This document shows, piece after piece, positions 44,986-61,873 of a stretch of DNA of 64,000 nt. Origin of the DNA: Paratinospora sagittata. Its lineage: Eukaryota; Streptophyta; Magnoliopsida; Ranunculales; Menispermaceae. The translations under genes were made by a program, and so were the position numbers. The DNA is taken from positions 27,510,987 to 27,574,986 of the forward strand of contig CM069612.1 in NCBI GenBank assembly GCA_035771175.1. The letters are read 5' to 3'. Within the stretch, counting starts at the first letter, position 1. Each line of letters begins with the position of its first letter. Under the pieces are notes generated by a model. That model saw only the letters and a program-made list of their open reading frames with translations. It was not told the origin of the DNA and ran no database searches.

Positions 44986-46310
44986 TTTATTGTCACATAA
45001 GCATAAATATTATTTTGAGTATAAATTTTGAATTATTTTAGCACTTTTCAAATAGAAACACCTGTGTCTCATCGTATTTTTAGTCAGCGTAAATATAATT
45101 TTGGGTACAATTTTTAAAGTATAAAAACATTTTTCTAATAATCCCAGCATGAGATCCGTAGATGGGGCTCATATGCCTTGGATTATCTGGACGACCCAGT
45201 ACCCCTTAGGTTTGCATTTGATGTTGAAGCCTGAGATAGGAGCATATAAGAGGTCGGCCGAGCCTGCAAATTTGAATATTTCACATGAGATCGATCGTTG
45301 AGTTTTTTTTTTTTTCAGTGTGCTGTGGGGCTCGGCCTGCGTTGATAAAATAATAAAGGTTTGACTTTGCCCACACTTCTAGATACATTATCACCAATTT
45401 AATGATTTGAAATGGTTGACATCTGAATCATTAATTGGGTGATCGATGAATCAAGTAACGTTTGACTTTGGCCTATTCTTATGAATATATCATCACCAAT
45501 TAAGCTTGAATTATTCCAAATGTTTTGCATGAATTGGCCAGAGAATGACCTAGTTTCAGCATCTTTAGTTTCCTTTAATTAAATTAGATTTTAGTTATTT
45601 ACTCTATTTACATTGTGTCATAGAAGTTCAATTTTTTTTTTTTTTTTTATAAACATATGTTCGCAATAAAGAAACACCACGCAAACAAATTAAGTATAAA
45701 GAAAACATTAATGTTATGATGAATACGCAATAAAACATCAATTGATAAAATTAGAAATGAATATATTTGTCAAACAGTAAAAGAGTAGCCTTAATTATAG
45801 ATAAAATGAGAAAAAAAAAATCAATTGAGATAGTTTGGACACATACTGTGAATATCTTTGGTAAATCAGTTAGGAAGAATGACCTATATTAACAAATTCA
45901 AGGTAATGATAGTCGTAGAAGAAGACTTAAAATAATTAGATGACAAAGATAACTAAGAAAAATATAAATATTTGTAATTTAAGTTTGGACTTAGCCTTTG
46001 ATAGAATAGATCTAAAGCACCGATTTCATGTAGTTGAAAAAAAGACTTGGTTAAGTTACTTTGTCTACACTATTTATAACAATCATGTGCATGTGCACTT
46101 TGATGTGTTTTTATTTTTTTATTTTTATTTTTTTTTAAGCTACAACTTGAACTTAATGACCTCAAGACTTATATATTATATGTCAAATCATTTGGCTCAA
46201 TGGTTATTTAACACGGGTGACTAACAAACTTCATCATAAGGAACAAGAAAATTATAAGTATAACTAAAAAACATTTTCATATATATATATGTATGTATGT
46301 ATATATTCTA
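44986..46310. other. Intergenic DNA, nothing recognised
   Basis: AT-rich with a poly-T run near 45631 and scattered short frames without recognisable domains. Confidence 0.5.
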
Positions 46311-46681
46311 CTATCGTGGACATAATAAGTTTGTAATTGTAACATCATTTATCGATTGTTGTGAGGATGTCATTGTGGGTTGAACTAACTCAACACCACT
46401 GAAATCTCTGCTAATAAGCAAATCTGATTTTGTGTCAGCTGTCTCAACTAAAAATGGTGGTTGAGAAGGAAGCGAGAAAGTTATATATAGTAGGATTATT
46501 GAGCCATGTAGCACCATCTTGCATGGTAGGTCGATTGGCTGCTGCTTCTTGAAAGCATAGTAATCCAATCTGGATGCATTTCAACATTTCACTCTGTGGC
46601 CAGTAATGGTATAGTTGTTTCCAAGAGCTGGATCTATAACTTCTAATGGTGTTCCTGTTGCCCATTGTTGCCATATCTGTT
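46311..46681 (-). pseudogene. CRK kinase last-exon relic
   Basis: The three frames together spell the C-terminal exon of a cysteine-rich receptor-like kinase on the minus strand. WQQWATGTPLEVIDPALGNN is followed after a frameshift by SEMLKCIQIGLLCFQEAAAN and RPTMQDG. After a second shift come LPSQPPFLVE and a tail ending NDVTITNLLCPR, which mirrors the S-I-T-E-V-Y-P-R end of the intact CRK. A plausible intron acceptor (ACAG) precedes WQQW. No other kinase exon is found upstream, so only this exon survives, broken by at least two frameshifts. Confidence 0.82.
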
Positions 46682-46689
46682 ACAAGCAC

Positions 46690-49103
46690 ATCGAAAAATA
46701 AAAATAAAAATTAAGAAGCTTCTTATATATAAATTTTAAAAGAGAATTTTCAAGGCTCTGTTTTTCTTTTTTAAAAGAATATATATTGTTGCAAGTGTGT
46801 TGGGATGAGGGTGCCAACTATGAGAATTTGAAAAGCTGAAAAGCCTCACCACAATAAATATCATATTAGAAAGTATTTGTATGTTCATTGAATGTGTGTG
46901 GTTCAACATGGCGTGAATAGAAAAAAAATTATACATACCTTTTCTAACTCGTTGATTCACAAAAATATCGAGAAACGAGGAAAAATATGATAAACCTATC
47001 AAATTCTATTATTCTGAATTCTAATAACTTATACAATGGTCTTAAATAAACAAAACCTACTACAACACTTTTAAACCGACTCGAATACTAAAATTAGCCA
47101 AAAATAGAAAATATCATAAATCTTATCTAGAAAGAAAGATATCGCGTAGCAATAAACATAATCAAAATTAGACTCTTTTATATCGAATTATATTCGAAAT
47201 AAAACTTTCCTAAATTAGTAAATTTATTAAAAATAGTAAATTACCAAAAATAATGAATTTTCTAAAAAAAGTAAATTATCCTACAATAGGAAAACACTAA
47301 TTTAAAATTTTCACAAACTCCAACTTTTATCGCATTGCATTAATGATTTACACATATTATAACATAATTGTTAAATCTCATTAGACTTCAATATGATTGT
47401 TTCATATCTAGTCTTTTTTATTGACTTCGTTGCAAAACACCATATTTCTATTCAGATCTAAAGGTTTTATTTGTTGAATGTTTAAAAGGTCAAAATAAGT
47501 TGGAAAAAATGGAACATAAGTGATTGACATCCAATTTGTTTGGCATAAATTCTATTTAATGAATAGCTTACTAGACCTTAAAATAGGTGTCATTATATGT
47601 TACGAGAGAATTGAATTTAATATGACGAAGGATTCTTCTTCTCTGTGAGTAGATATGAGCAAGTAAGAGGAAGAAATTTTGTTCAATTGTTAATCTCAGC
47701 CTCATTATATATTTCTTATAAAAATTATGATTATAATGATAATAATGAATATTGTTATGAGATTCTGATAAACGAATTCTGCTTAATGGCTACAATAAGT
47801 GTGGCTCACATACAACTGAATGTAGTGCATAGGTACATGTAATGTAGTTTCTGCAATCATATTGGAGCAAGTTCCTTCTATTGAAAATTTTACAATCAAA
47901 GGCCCTTACGTGTAAAATTGTTTTAAATAATGTGAAAAATAACCCTATACCTGTAGGATTATAATTTTATTTCTGCATTATAATTGATTCCCTATCTACA
48001 TGAATATTGAAGATTGTATTATTGATGAAAAGTTAATGTGACACAATTGAAAGCTTTAATCTAATGAAAAAATGACATCAAATGTATGTTGTTAAGAGAT
48101 TTGGGATGGGATTGAGTTCACAAAGTATATCAAGCTTGTCAGACTACTATTTGAAAACCATAGTATATGTGGTGTAAATAGGTACTGCTCAGTCATCATT
48201 TATTTCAAACATAGCCTAGTGTGTTGTAAGATGTCTTGGAAATGAACCTTACATATTGTTGTACAATGATGCATACTCAATAGTGACATGTTTATAATTA
48301 TATGTACCAACTAACAATTTTACACATATCATTTATGATCACAATTTGAATCACATATTTAACAATAAGGTCTATAAAAACTTGTTTTAAAGGACATTTG
48401 CTAAATTAAAGGAAGAACCCGATATAAAAAGCTTTTCTACTGGTACAAGATTTTGTGGACGTGTTTTTCTATAAGAAATACTTGGACAACCACCGAAGAA
48501 ATACTTGGTATGGATCCTATTTCCATACCTCCTTATTAGAAGTATGCCTTCTTATTTATATCTTCGGTGGGACACTCCTTCAGACACTTTATAATTATGA
48601 ATTTCTGATCATCTCATCTTCAGTACATGCTAAGAACAGATGTAATTGGTGAATTAGGGCCACTGATTCTAACTACTTTTCCCTTGATTAGTTCCCATAA
48701 ATCCAATGGGATAGCTGCCTTTCATTGTTTAGTTGGCTCCAAAAGCGCGCATGAATAAAGGAATAGTAAGATGCTACAGCTACCGAGAATTAAATATCTG
48801 AATTGACATACCAATCATGCTGCTAATCTGTTTCTATTTTGATTGTGCATCATCAATGTGGTAGCTAGGTAGGTCATGACCATAGGCAGAATTTCATCCG
48901 TGAAGTTCATCTGGTGCTACTCAGTAGTGCATCTGCGATGCCTACTACTGAAAACTGAAAACTGAAAACATCATCAGCAGCAAATTGAGAAATGGAAAAT
49001 ACAATCCATCTAAAAAGGAAAAGTAGAAAATCCTTTCAATCTCCTACAACTTATGCATGTTGCTTCTGCGGTAATAAGACCAATGGTGGTAGATCATGTT
49101 TAG
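46690..49103. other. AT-rich intergenic DNA, nothing recognised
   Basis: About 2.4 kb with no domain-bearing frame, clear inverted repeat or RNA gene. It ends at the TTTAG target duplication of solo LTR copy 2. Confidence 0.5.
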
Positions 49104-51916
49104 TGTGGCGACCCAGCGCCCCGGACCACCAACCCCGCAGGGAATGGCATGCGGAATGCCGGGGCGGGACGCCCGGCGTAGGCATCTCCGACCACTCCTC
49201 AACTCCCGTGAGGTGGTTGAGACCCTACGAGCCTTCTCTCAAACAACGACATAATATTAAAAGGTACTAAACAAAACTACCCACCATATTAATCATCAAA
49301 GACAATGGATAATCCATAAAAATGAACCATAAATAAAATCATAATCCCTACAGTCCATTAAGATTGACATACACATAAAGTCCAAAATTGTGGGTACAAA
49401 TAGAAATCGTCATATGCCCACATGGTTTATCTAACAAGTCCCAACTCACCCATACTACAATGTGGTAAGTGTTATAATTACATAATCCAAAATATAATAC
49501 TTCATAGTTTAAACACAATTCAATCAAAATGCCTCACAACTCACATCGAGGCTTTGGATTCTCTCACAGGCAAGGCCCTCAAGATATAACTACTCCTTTG
49601 CCCTTATTCGGGACAGAAGGACCTGAAAGAGGAAAATGAGGGTGAGCCAACGGTGCCCAGTGAATAGAATTCAAATATGCTATCAATACTCATCAATAAA
49701 TATCATGTATGCATGCCAATGTGTAGCATGATTAAAAGCTCATAACATATAGATATCAAGCATTTATAATAAGTTCGATGCAAGTAAAAGTTTACCAATT
49801 TGGATCCACATTCCACATGCCTTGGGTTACTAGTACACGTCTATTTCACCGTGCCGTTGATCCCAATCATGTTTATTTGGGTTACTAGTACACGTCTATT
49901 TCACCGTGCCGTTGATCCCAATCATTTCCTTCTTAAAACCCTCCTATGACAAGGTCAAGTCCCCCTATTAGCCAGATAGATGGGCCCAACCAAAGTCATA
50001 AGGTTTCCTCAAATCAATGCATCATTCAAAACATTAGAACACATTCATGCTTTCAACATACAATATATATAAGTGATATGATGACATAAATGATATAATC
50101 ATAAGTGAAGTCTACTCACAACCAAGCCTCGCGAGTGTACTTAACCACACACGATCACCAAACCGAATTAACCCAAGTCAAGATCCTGAAACATTCATCA
50201 ATATCCTACCATACATCAATTTCTATGCTCAATCACATAGCCATTACACATCAACCCTAAATCATCCCACATATAAACAATAGGCCTAAATCTCATCTAA
50301 TCCCATCATTCAACTCAAATCACATGACTTAGGCCTCTAATGCATAGTTCTCATACATAAACCATTCTATTAATCAAAAATACTGATTTTCAATTCCTTT
50401 AGGCTTTAACATGCCCAAATTGGGTCACTTGATCACAAGTAGGCCTAACCCATGATATAGTCACAACCACCAAATCAGTAGCATAATCAACCCTAATCAT
50501 GCTTAATTAAACATAAGTTGCATCAATTCAATGATTCTAGGCCAAAAGCATCAAAAGCCCTAATCATGTTCAGCCATGTATATTACTGATTTTGCATCAT
50601 GAGTTCATCAACAATGGCAACTAGGTCAACATAGTTGACATGCAAGCTATTTGGAAATGTCTAAGTTCATATTATTCTGTTCAGATGTATCAATCTACCA
50701 ACATAAATACGTAATCACAAAATCAACCGTACAGATTGAAGTATGTGAAGAAACAAACCTTCTGTCCAAATATCAGCCCAATCCAACGGTGGACCGAAAA
50801 GATATGTATCTTTGATGAACAAGTATCTAATCAGACAGTTTCTCCTTTCCTGCTGCAAATACCTGAAATCAAATGGTTATATCACATACAATACTAATCG
50901 TATAAACATCTTCACCGTTCAGAATACCGAAATTTCTGTTATACACTACATAGCCAAATTTGATATCCATCCAACGGTAGATTGAGTAGATCTACAAGTT
51001 TTACCGAAACGGCACGAGAAATCCAGAAATTCCGACCAGCTTCGTTTGAGAGATTATATCTCTTAGAAAAAGCCTTTAATTACGATCTCCACCGTTCAGA
51101 TTGTAGAAATATCAGTTTTAAACGACATACCCAAATTTGGTAGCCATCTAACGGTAGATTTAGGAGATCTATAAGTTTGACCGAAACGGTGCGAGAAATC
51201 CAGACTTTCCGACCAGCTACGAACGTGCTGATAAAATTTGAGCTCAATCTGACCGTATATTCCAAAGATCCACCTCTTTGATGGAAACGTCGCAGGGATC
51301 TTCCTCCTGCAACTCTCTCCTTCCTTCTCTTCTTCTTTCCTTTCTTTTCTTTTCTTTCTCTTCTTCTTTCCTTTCTCTCCACTCACCTCTTTCTAGCACT
51401 TCCTTGATTCCCTCCTCCACTCATCTCATTTTCTAGCAAATTCTTGGATTCTCTCCTCCACTCACCTCATTTGCTAGCACATTCTTGGATTCTAGAAGTG
51501 AGCATGGGACACTTGTCCATTTTCATGCACCAACCTTCACATGTGTTGGTCTCATACTACCCATACCAACCACATGTATTTTAACCAATCTCATGCTTCC
51601 ATGTATTTTAAATGTTCAATCCATTTAATACACCAAATTTTCATTCTCATTTATCCTTTTATTCAATCAATCCTAACCCATATCAATTCATGGTTTAATG
51701 GGTCCATGCATAAATAATAACATATGCATTATACTTTAATTTAACATGACCCATATACAATTTATGATACACATATTTATATACATTATCAAGCATCAAC
51801 TATACAAACATTAAACAACCATCAAACAAACACCAAACATATCAAGGCAACACATAGAATTTGGGTAAAATGCAATTGGGTTATGGGCTAGATGAAATAA
51901 TTTTCGGGGCGTCACA
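49104..51916 (-). mobile_element. Solo LTR, Ty3/gypsy-like, family A copy 2 (inverted)
   Basis: The reverse complement of copy 1 at 32708-35740: on the minus strand it starts TGTGACGCCCCG and ends GGGTCGCCACA. Length is 2813 bp. The 5-bp duplication TTTAG flanks it (49099-49103 and 51917-51921), different from copy 1, so it is an independent insertion. Point differences and fewer ~45-bp tandem units separate it from copy 1. No coding region, and accidental charged frames lie at 51080-51386. Confidence 0.92.
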
Positions 51917-52168
51917 TTTAGGTTCCCGACTGTTTGACTAAATGACATTGTCTAAATTGAAGGGACTAGATAGTAAGCTGAGGGAGCTCACATAGAAAGG
52001 CGTAACATGGCCTAGTGTATCACCTTGAGGAATACACATTCTTATAGGAAAAAGATAGATGGTTCACTACTAAGACTCGCAGGTAACTGAATCAAGTAAT
52101 CATGATAGACAAACAATCTCTATTTAGAATATATGACCAACTTGATCAACTAAAAGGAGTGAAATGTT

Positions 52169-52808
52169 AAAAGTTTCTTGAGTTTCGTCATTTTATTCGT
52201 TTTCGATCAAAGTAAGGGGACATGCAAGGCTAAATCCTTCTAAAAGCAATACTTAAACTTCAAAAGCTAAATCTCAAAAGTTTTCTGAGTTGCAGCCGTT
52301 TGACTGATATATCGGTTTTGATAAAGATGACTATATATAGAGATGACTATACAATGTATCACTGATATATTAGTCATTTTTTTGTTAAAAAAATGTTTGA
52401 CTGATAAATCGTTCATATCTCTATCGCACATTATACTATATAATGTGCCACCGATATATCAGTTATTTTTATGTTAAAAAAATGTTTGACTGATAATTGT
52501 TCATATCTCTAACGCACATTATATACTATATAATGTGTCACCGATATATCAATCATTTTTTGTTAAAAAAATGTTTGACTAATAAATCGTTTATATTTCT
52601 ATCACACATTATATAGTACTCTCTATAGCTAAAAATGACTAATATATTGGTGGTACTAGAATTGATATATTGGTCAAGTGCCTACAACTCGGAAAATGTT
52701 TAAGATTTAACATTTAAAGTTTAAGTGTTGCTTTTAAAGAAATTTAGCCTTAAATGCCAGGTAACTTTGATCGAAAACGAATAAAATGACGAAACTAAAT
52801 GAACTTTG
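52169..52808. mobile_element. Mutator-like MITE with ~150-bp TIRs
   Basis: The left arm from 52169 (AAGTTTCTTGAGTTTCGTCA, TTTTATTCGTTTTCGATCAA) matches the complement of the right arm ending near 52808 (AAGTTCATTTAGTTTCGTCA, TTTTATTCGTTTTCGATCAA). The inversion continues through AAAGCAA..CTTAAACTT and GAGTTG. The core has about three copies of a ~95-bp direct repeat around TATAATGTG(C/T)CACCGATATAT (52330-52620). No transposase and no clear 9-bp target duplication. Confidence 0.8.
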
Positions 52809-53592
52809 AATGCGCTCGGATTAGCTTTGAATACCATAAAAATACTCACAAAAAAAATGGTTCCAAAGTTTACGCCCAAGAGTTAAAACCTTTTGTTTTG
52901 GAATTAGAAAGGGCATTTTTGTCTTTAAACTAAACCAAACGTGGTACTCTTGTAACTAAATAGAAAACATGCTATTTCTGTAAACTAGGTTTTAAAAAAT
53001 GCTATTTAATAAATTTTCCTTTATGTTTTTTCAAGAAAAAAGAATGAGTAATGCTACATTAATTGCAATACAAAGTGAAGTGTTTGATCAACTGTAACTT
53101 AAGTGATAAATGATATTTCTCTATCTCTAGGAAGATAAGGTTCAAATCTTTTGAAATAGGCTCTTGGTTCCATGGCTTGGTACATGTAGATCTACTAAGT
53201 GTGTGTATATGGTATATACGTATTTTGTACTAAAAAAAATAAAACAAATAATTTGTGGGATTTATCCCACATTGGCTACTCTTGTTGTTGGAACTGCTTG
53301 TTATAACTGGGAACTTGATTCCTTGTGGAATGGTCAATGGTCTAAAATCAACCCAAAAGAAATATCTAGAACTCTTGGCTCAAAGTCCTCGACCTCGATC
53401 ATAGTTCTGTGTTTTAACGAGTCAATTTGCCTTCAATTTCACTCCCATCGCCATCCACTACCTAATAATTTCCACAAGGAAGCGGAAATTTAAATAAAAA
53501 TTCAACTTCTCTTCTTAACAAAAGTAAACCAAATATATATAGTCGTCCCCCTAAACTAAATCATAAATGTCACAGCATTCTTGCAACAACCG

Positions 53593-54409
53593 ATGAATTT
53601 CTTCATCTTCCTCTGCTCTCTCTCTGCAATTCTCATAAGTTTACCAGTTATCACCGCACAAACCAACGAGTATCGCTACCACATGTGTGGAACAAACGGG
53701 AATTTCACCAACAACACTGCATATGGAAACAACCTCAACCAACTCCTTTCTTCTTTACCATCTAATGCTACAAGCAGTAATGGATTCAAGAACATCCCAA
53801 TTGGGCGAGACCCAGATACAGTTTACGGTTCATTTCTTTGCAGAGGCGACCTTACTAATCAGACATGCCAGGCATGTGTAGAAGAAGCAAGAAAAAGTAT
53901 AATCCAACGTTGTCCCAACCAGAAAGAATCAGTCATATGGTATGATTACTGCATGTTACGCTACTCGAATCGATCATTCTTCTCCCTAATGCAAACTTCC
54001 CCTGGTGTCTACCTATGGAACTCGCAAAATATAACAGACCGAGAAGGTTTTAATCGGGTTCTCGGGAACTTGATTAACAACTTGGTGACAGAAGCTGAAG
54101 CTGCAGTGGGATCTTCAAATTCAAGGCCTTTATTTGCTACTAAAGAAATGAATTTCTCGAGTTTTCAGAAAGTTTATGGATTGGTGCAATGCAATCCGGA
54201 TATAACTCGGCGTGAATGTGAGTTATGTCTGCGAGATGCGGTTAGTCAAATTCCGGTTTGCTGTGATGGGAAACAGGGCGGAAGAGTTCTTTATGCGAGT
54301 TGTAATTTGAGATATGAGGTATACCCTTTTTATGAAACCAGGGCTACTGCTCCTGCGCCATCTCCTCCGGTCCTGCCACCGCCATTAACGAACTCTACCA
54401 ACCCGGAAG
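53593..54409 (+). CDS. CRK-like ectodomain exon A (signal peptide, two DUF26 domains)
   Basis: The frame starts at ATG 53593 (MNFFIFLCSLSAILISLPV); the four codons upstream begin with TTG. A signal peptide ending VITA is followed by DUF26-1 with CRGDLTNQTCQAC and DUF26-2 with CNPDITRRECELC, then a Pro-rich juxtamembrane stretch. A GT donor follows at 54410 (NPE-G, phase 1). The exon is 817 nt, exactly as in copy B. No transmembrane or kinase exon lies before copy B. If the donor is unused, translation continues to 54531 and gives a secreted protein of 312 aa with an odd hydrophobic end. If used, the next compatible acceptor is at 59689, across copy B. All cysteines are conserved, so the exon is under no obvious decay. 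Confidence 0.85.
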
Positions 54410-54699
54410 GTAAAAAATTTGAACTTTTCTTTTTTATCTGGTCTAAGTATCTATGTTTTAAATATATATTTAGTGTGGTAAATGAGACTAGAGTTGAGAG
54501 AAATCCTGCGTTTGAAGACATTAGCTTTTAATTAGTCTCAATGATTAAGAATATATGGACCCATTTTGTTACAAATTATGGTTCGATGGGAACAAGTTGC
54601 AGATTTGTTCTTTTGAATTAATGTCGGAGAAATGAATTGGAAAATATTGGGGGGTATGAGAATGAAAATAGGCAACTTTGGTAACAAGAAAGTAGAGGT

Positions 54700-55470
54700 G
54701 GATTCTATGACCAAGTCGGTCCTTGAGCTTCTAAGGAAGAACTGGTCGAGCAAGACCAAGTGACCTTATTTATTAGCATGTGAAAGTAAGGGGTGGGAGG
54801 AGGTCTAGACAAGCCTAGAACAAAGGTGTACATACATAAAGAAAGAGGCTGGTTACGTCTATCTCCTTCTCACCTATCTTAATCAGAGAAGGGGGGAGGT
54901 CCTTGCGGAAGCCCTGCCCACCCTTATCTTGATGATTCCAAGCTTCCTGGACTCATAACAGACGATTAGGGAAAATACGAGGGTCAGTAGTCTCTGTCAT
55001 TGCAGGTCCTCCTTGCGCAGAGACGACCCTCTTTTTGGTTTTGTTCGTTCACTGTGGCACATGATGGAACTGCATGAATCAGAAGTTGGAATAATTCAGA
55101 AAGAGAGTGGCGCCTAGCCATTGAGAGTGTTGCCTACATGAATAAAAAGCTAGAATAATTCTAAAAGAAGCTACAACCAAACTCGCCGGTGAGCTTCCAA
55201 GGAAGGACGAGAAGGATAAAGACAGCGTGACCTTACTTATAAGCATGTAAAAGTAATTCTACGATTAGATTTGCCTATGAACTTATAAGAAAGAACGAGC
55301 AGGATGAAGATTATGTGGCTTTATTCATAAGCACGTGGAGGTGATTCTATGATCAAACTTGTCTGTGAGCTTTCAAAGAAGAACATGTAGGAGGAAGAAC
55401 AGATGATCGTATTCATAAGCACGCCTACAACCAAGGTTGCCTGTAAGCTTCTAAGGAAGAATGGGTAGTG
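54700..55470. repeat. Degenerate minisatellite in intron part of unit A
   Basis: At least five variants of GAGCTTCTAAGGAAGAA occur, at 54727, 55191, 55279, 55367 and 55445. Each is followed by a GTGACCTTA(T/C)TTAT(A/T)AGCA(T/C)GT-like block. The last four are spaced about 78-88 bp apart. Absent from the corresponding part of unit B. Confidence 0.75.
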
Positions 55471-56159
55471 ATAGACACACGAAGCTGCAAGCAAGAACGT
55501 AGCCCACTTGTACTTACACGCTGACACTCGAGTAGAAAGCCTTACTTGACGGAAAACCACATAGCTTCCAGTAGATTGTTGACGTGGTGCATGTGTGATA
55601 GAGGCCTTTAACTAATTCTACAACAATGTCTCCTACATGAATGTGAGAGAAGGCACCACATCAATGCCCCTAATCCATCTCCCATTCGGCAATTCTATGA
55701 CAAGATAGATATTGCAACACATTCGGCAGCCACGTGATAGAAACCCTTAACTAATTCAGCAGGCACCACACTAGTGCTTTTAATCAGGTGTTCTTTCTGT
55801 GGATTTAGAAGAAGGAGATCAACGAGAGTACAGAAGCAAGTTCTACTATTAGTCCAAAAATCCGACATCAACAAGAAATAATCAAATTGCTTAAGCATTT
55901 GAATTCTTCTTGTTGTTCAATTCTAAGTCAAATTTTTGTGATCCTCATCTCTAGAGTTGTTCTACAACTTCTTGCACATCATCGTTGCTCAATGGGATCT
56001 AGAGCCAGTAATTTCATAGGATGATTGATCAGGCATAACTTTAGTTGATAATTGCATAACCAGTATCCTGAGGTTGAAATTACTAATCTTTACTTAGAAG
56101 GATTTCTCTTATGCTGCTCTGATAATTCCAAGTTCCTATAGTAAAAGAGCTCTTCTGAT

Positions 56160-56360
56160 CGAGCTTATAGCCCGATGGTTGGCATCACCCCTCTCTCATG
56201 TGAAGGAGGGAGTTCGAGTCTCCCCATGCCCTCCTCGTGGCAATGCGGGAGTCGTCTCTCTCCACAAAGGAGTTAGACCATGTGTTTGAGTCATCATGGT
56301 TTAGGGTTCAGATCCTATGCATCCCTCGCCCCTGTGCTTGTTATCGTTGTTTTACTGGAG
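56160..56360 (+). mobile_element. tRNA-derived SINE-like element
   Basis: TAGCCCGATGGTTGG (A-box-like, 56168) and GAGTTCGAGTCTCCCC (B-box-like, about 56211) are spaced as in Pol III promoters of SINEs. The sequence has no cloverleaf and no counterpart in unit B, indicating insertion after the duplication. Ends are approximate. Confidence 0.5.
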
Positions 56361-56917
56361 TTCTGGTTACCTCTTACCCTTACTTAGAATAAAAGCTATT
56401 CTAAACTATATTCCTATCTTCTTTATTCTCTTTAACAGTTTTGTGCCCTGGAGTCTTCAGTTGAATAAGAAGGTTGATATTCAGAAATTTAGAATTGTGG
56501 AGAGAGATATTCCTAATGATTGGATTAACATTTTGTTCCCATAAACACTTCTGATGCTGATAGTGCATTTCCATTTCCACAGAAGTTGTAGACATAAGTA
56601 TTAAATATATGAGAATTGCATCGAGAAAGAAAGTAGAGGAACCACCTGAAAGCAGCCCATTGTTTTGACTGGAATAAAACTCTGCAACAACGCCCCGACT
56701 AATGGATTGATGAAGTCAGAAGAAGTGCTATGCATTGATGAAGACGGAACAGCGTGTTCATTCGGACAAATCAGCAATTATTAGAAAAGTCTCCCCTTTT
56801 CTGAGAGATGACTTTTTTTTTTTTTTTTTTTCTTTACTATAGAAAAATGTCAGCTAATTAGATATATTAATATAGTGGAGATGATCTTAATTCTCAAGGA
56901 TTATAAAATTCTGCGGT

Positions 56918-56929
56918 TTGACTAGTCAA
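56918..56929. promoter_or_regulatory. Palindromic double W-box
   Basis: TTGACTAGTCAA reads as a WRKY-binding W-box (TTGACT) on both strands, about 175 bp upstream of the CRK start codon at 57103. In unit A only the right half (GAGTCAA) is kept. WRKY control of CRK genes is known in Arabidopsis; binding here is inferred. Confidence 0.55.
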
Positions 56930-57102
56930 ATTGCCATCAATTTCACTCCCATCACCATCCAACACCTAATTTCGACAATGAATTCTATATTTTTATTTTC
57001 TTCTTGACAAATCAGAACCAAATTCACATATAGTCTTCCATCTTAATTTACCAATCCATAGACGACGCTTCATTCTTGGGACAATTTCACAACAACAGAC
57101 AA

Positions 57103-61873
<4,771 letters not shown>

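Larger units (their letters stand above)
53400..56525 (+). repeat. CRK duplication unit A (promoter, ectodomain exon, part of intron 1)
   Basis: Unit A matches unit B (56910-58890) in order. Shared are the promoter block AATTTCACTCCCATCGCCAT near 53437 (B near 56938), an ectodomain exon of identical length, and GAACAAGTT near 54589. They also share CCATAGGATGAT-type sequence near 56020, a TTGAGGTTGAAAT-like stretch near 56070, and GTCTTCAGTTGA near 56452 (B near 58818). Unit A is longer because a minisatellite and a SINE-like sequence lie in its intron part. Confidence 0.85.

Noticed and set aside
53261..53275. USE-like ATCCCACATTG upstream of CRK exon A
   Set aside because: Close to the snRNA upstream element, but no recognisable snRNA sequence follows at the expected distance.
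53164..53493. 109-codon frame before CRK exon A
   Set aside because: No domain recognised, and it overlaps the duplicated CRK promoter block.
53581..53592. Upstream start for CRK exon A
   Set aside because: The codon at 53581 is TTG. The ATG at 53593 begins a good signal peptide. The same holds for 57076 (TTG) versus ATG 57103 in copy B.
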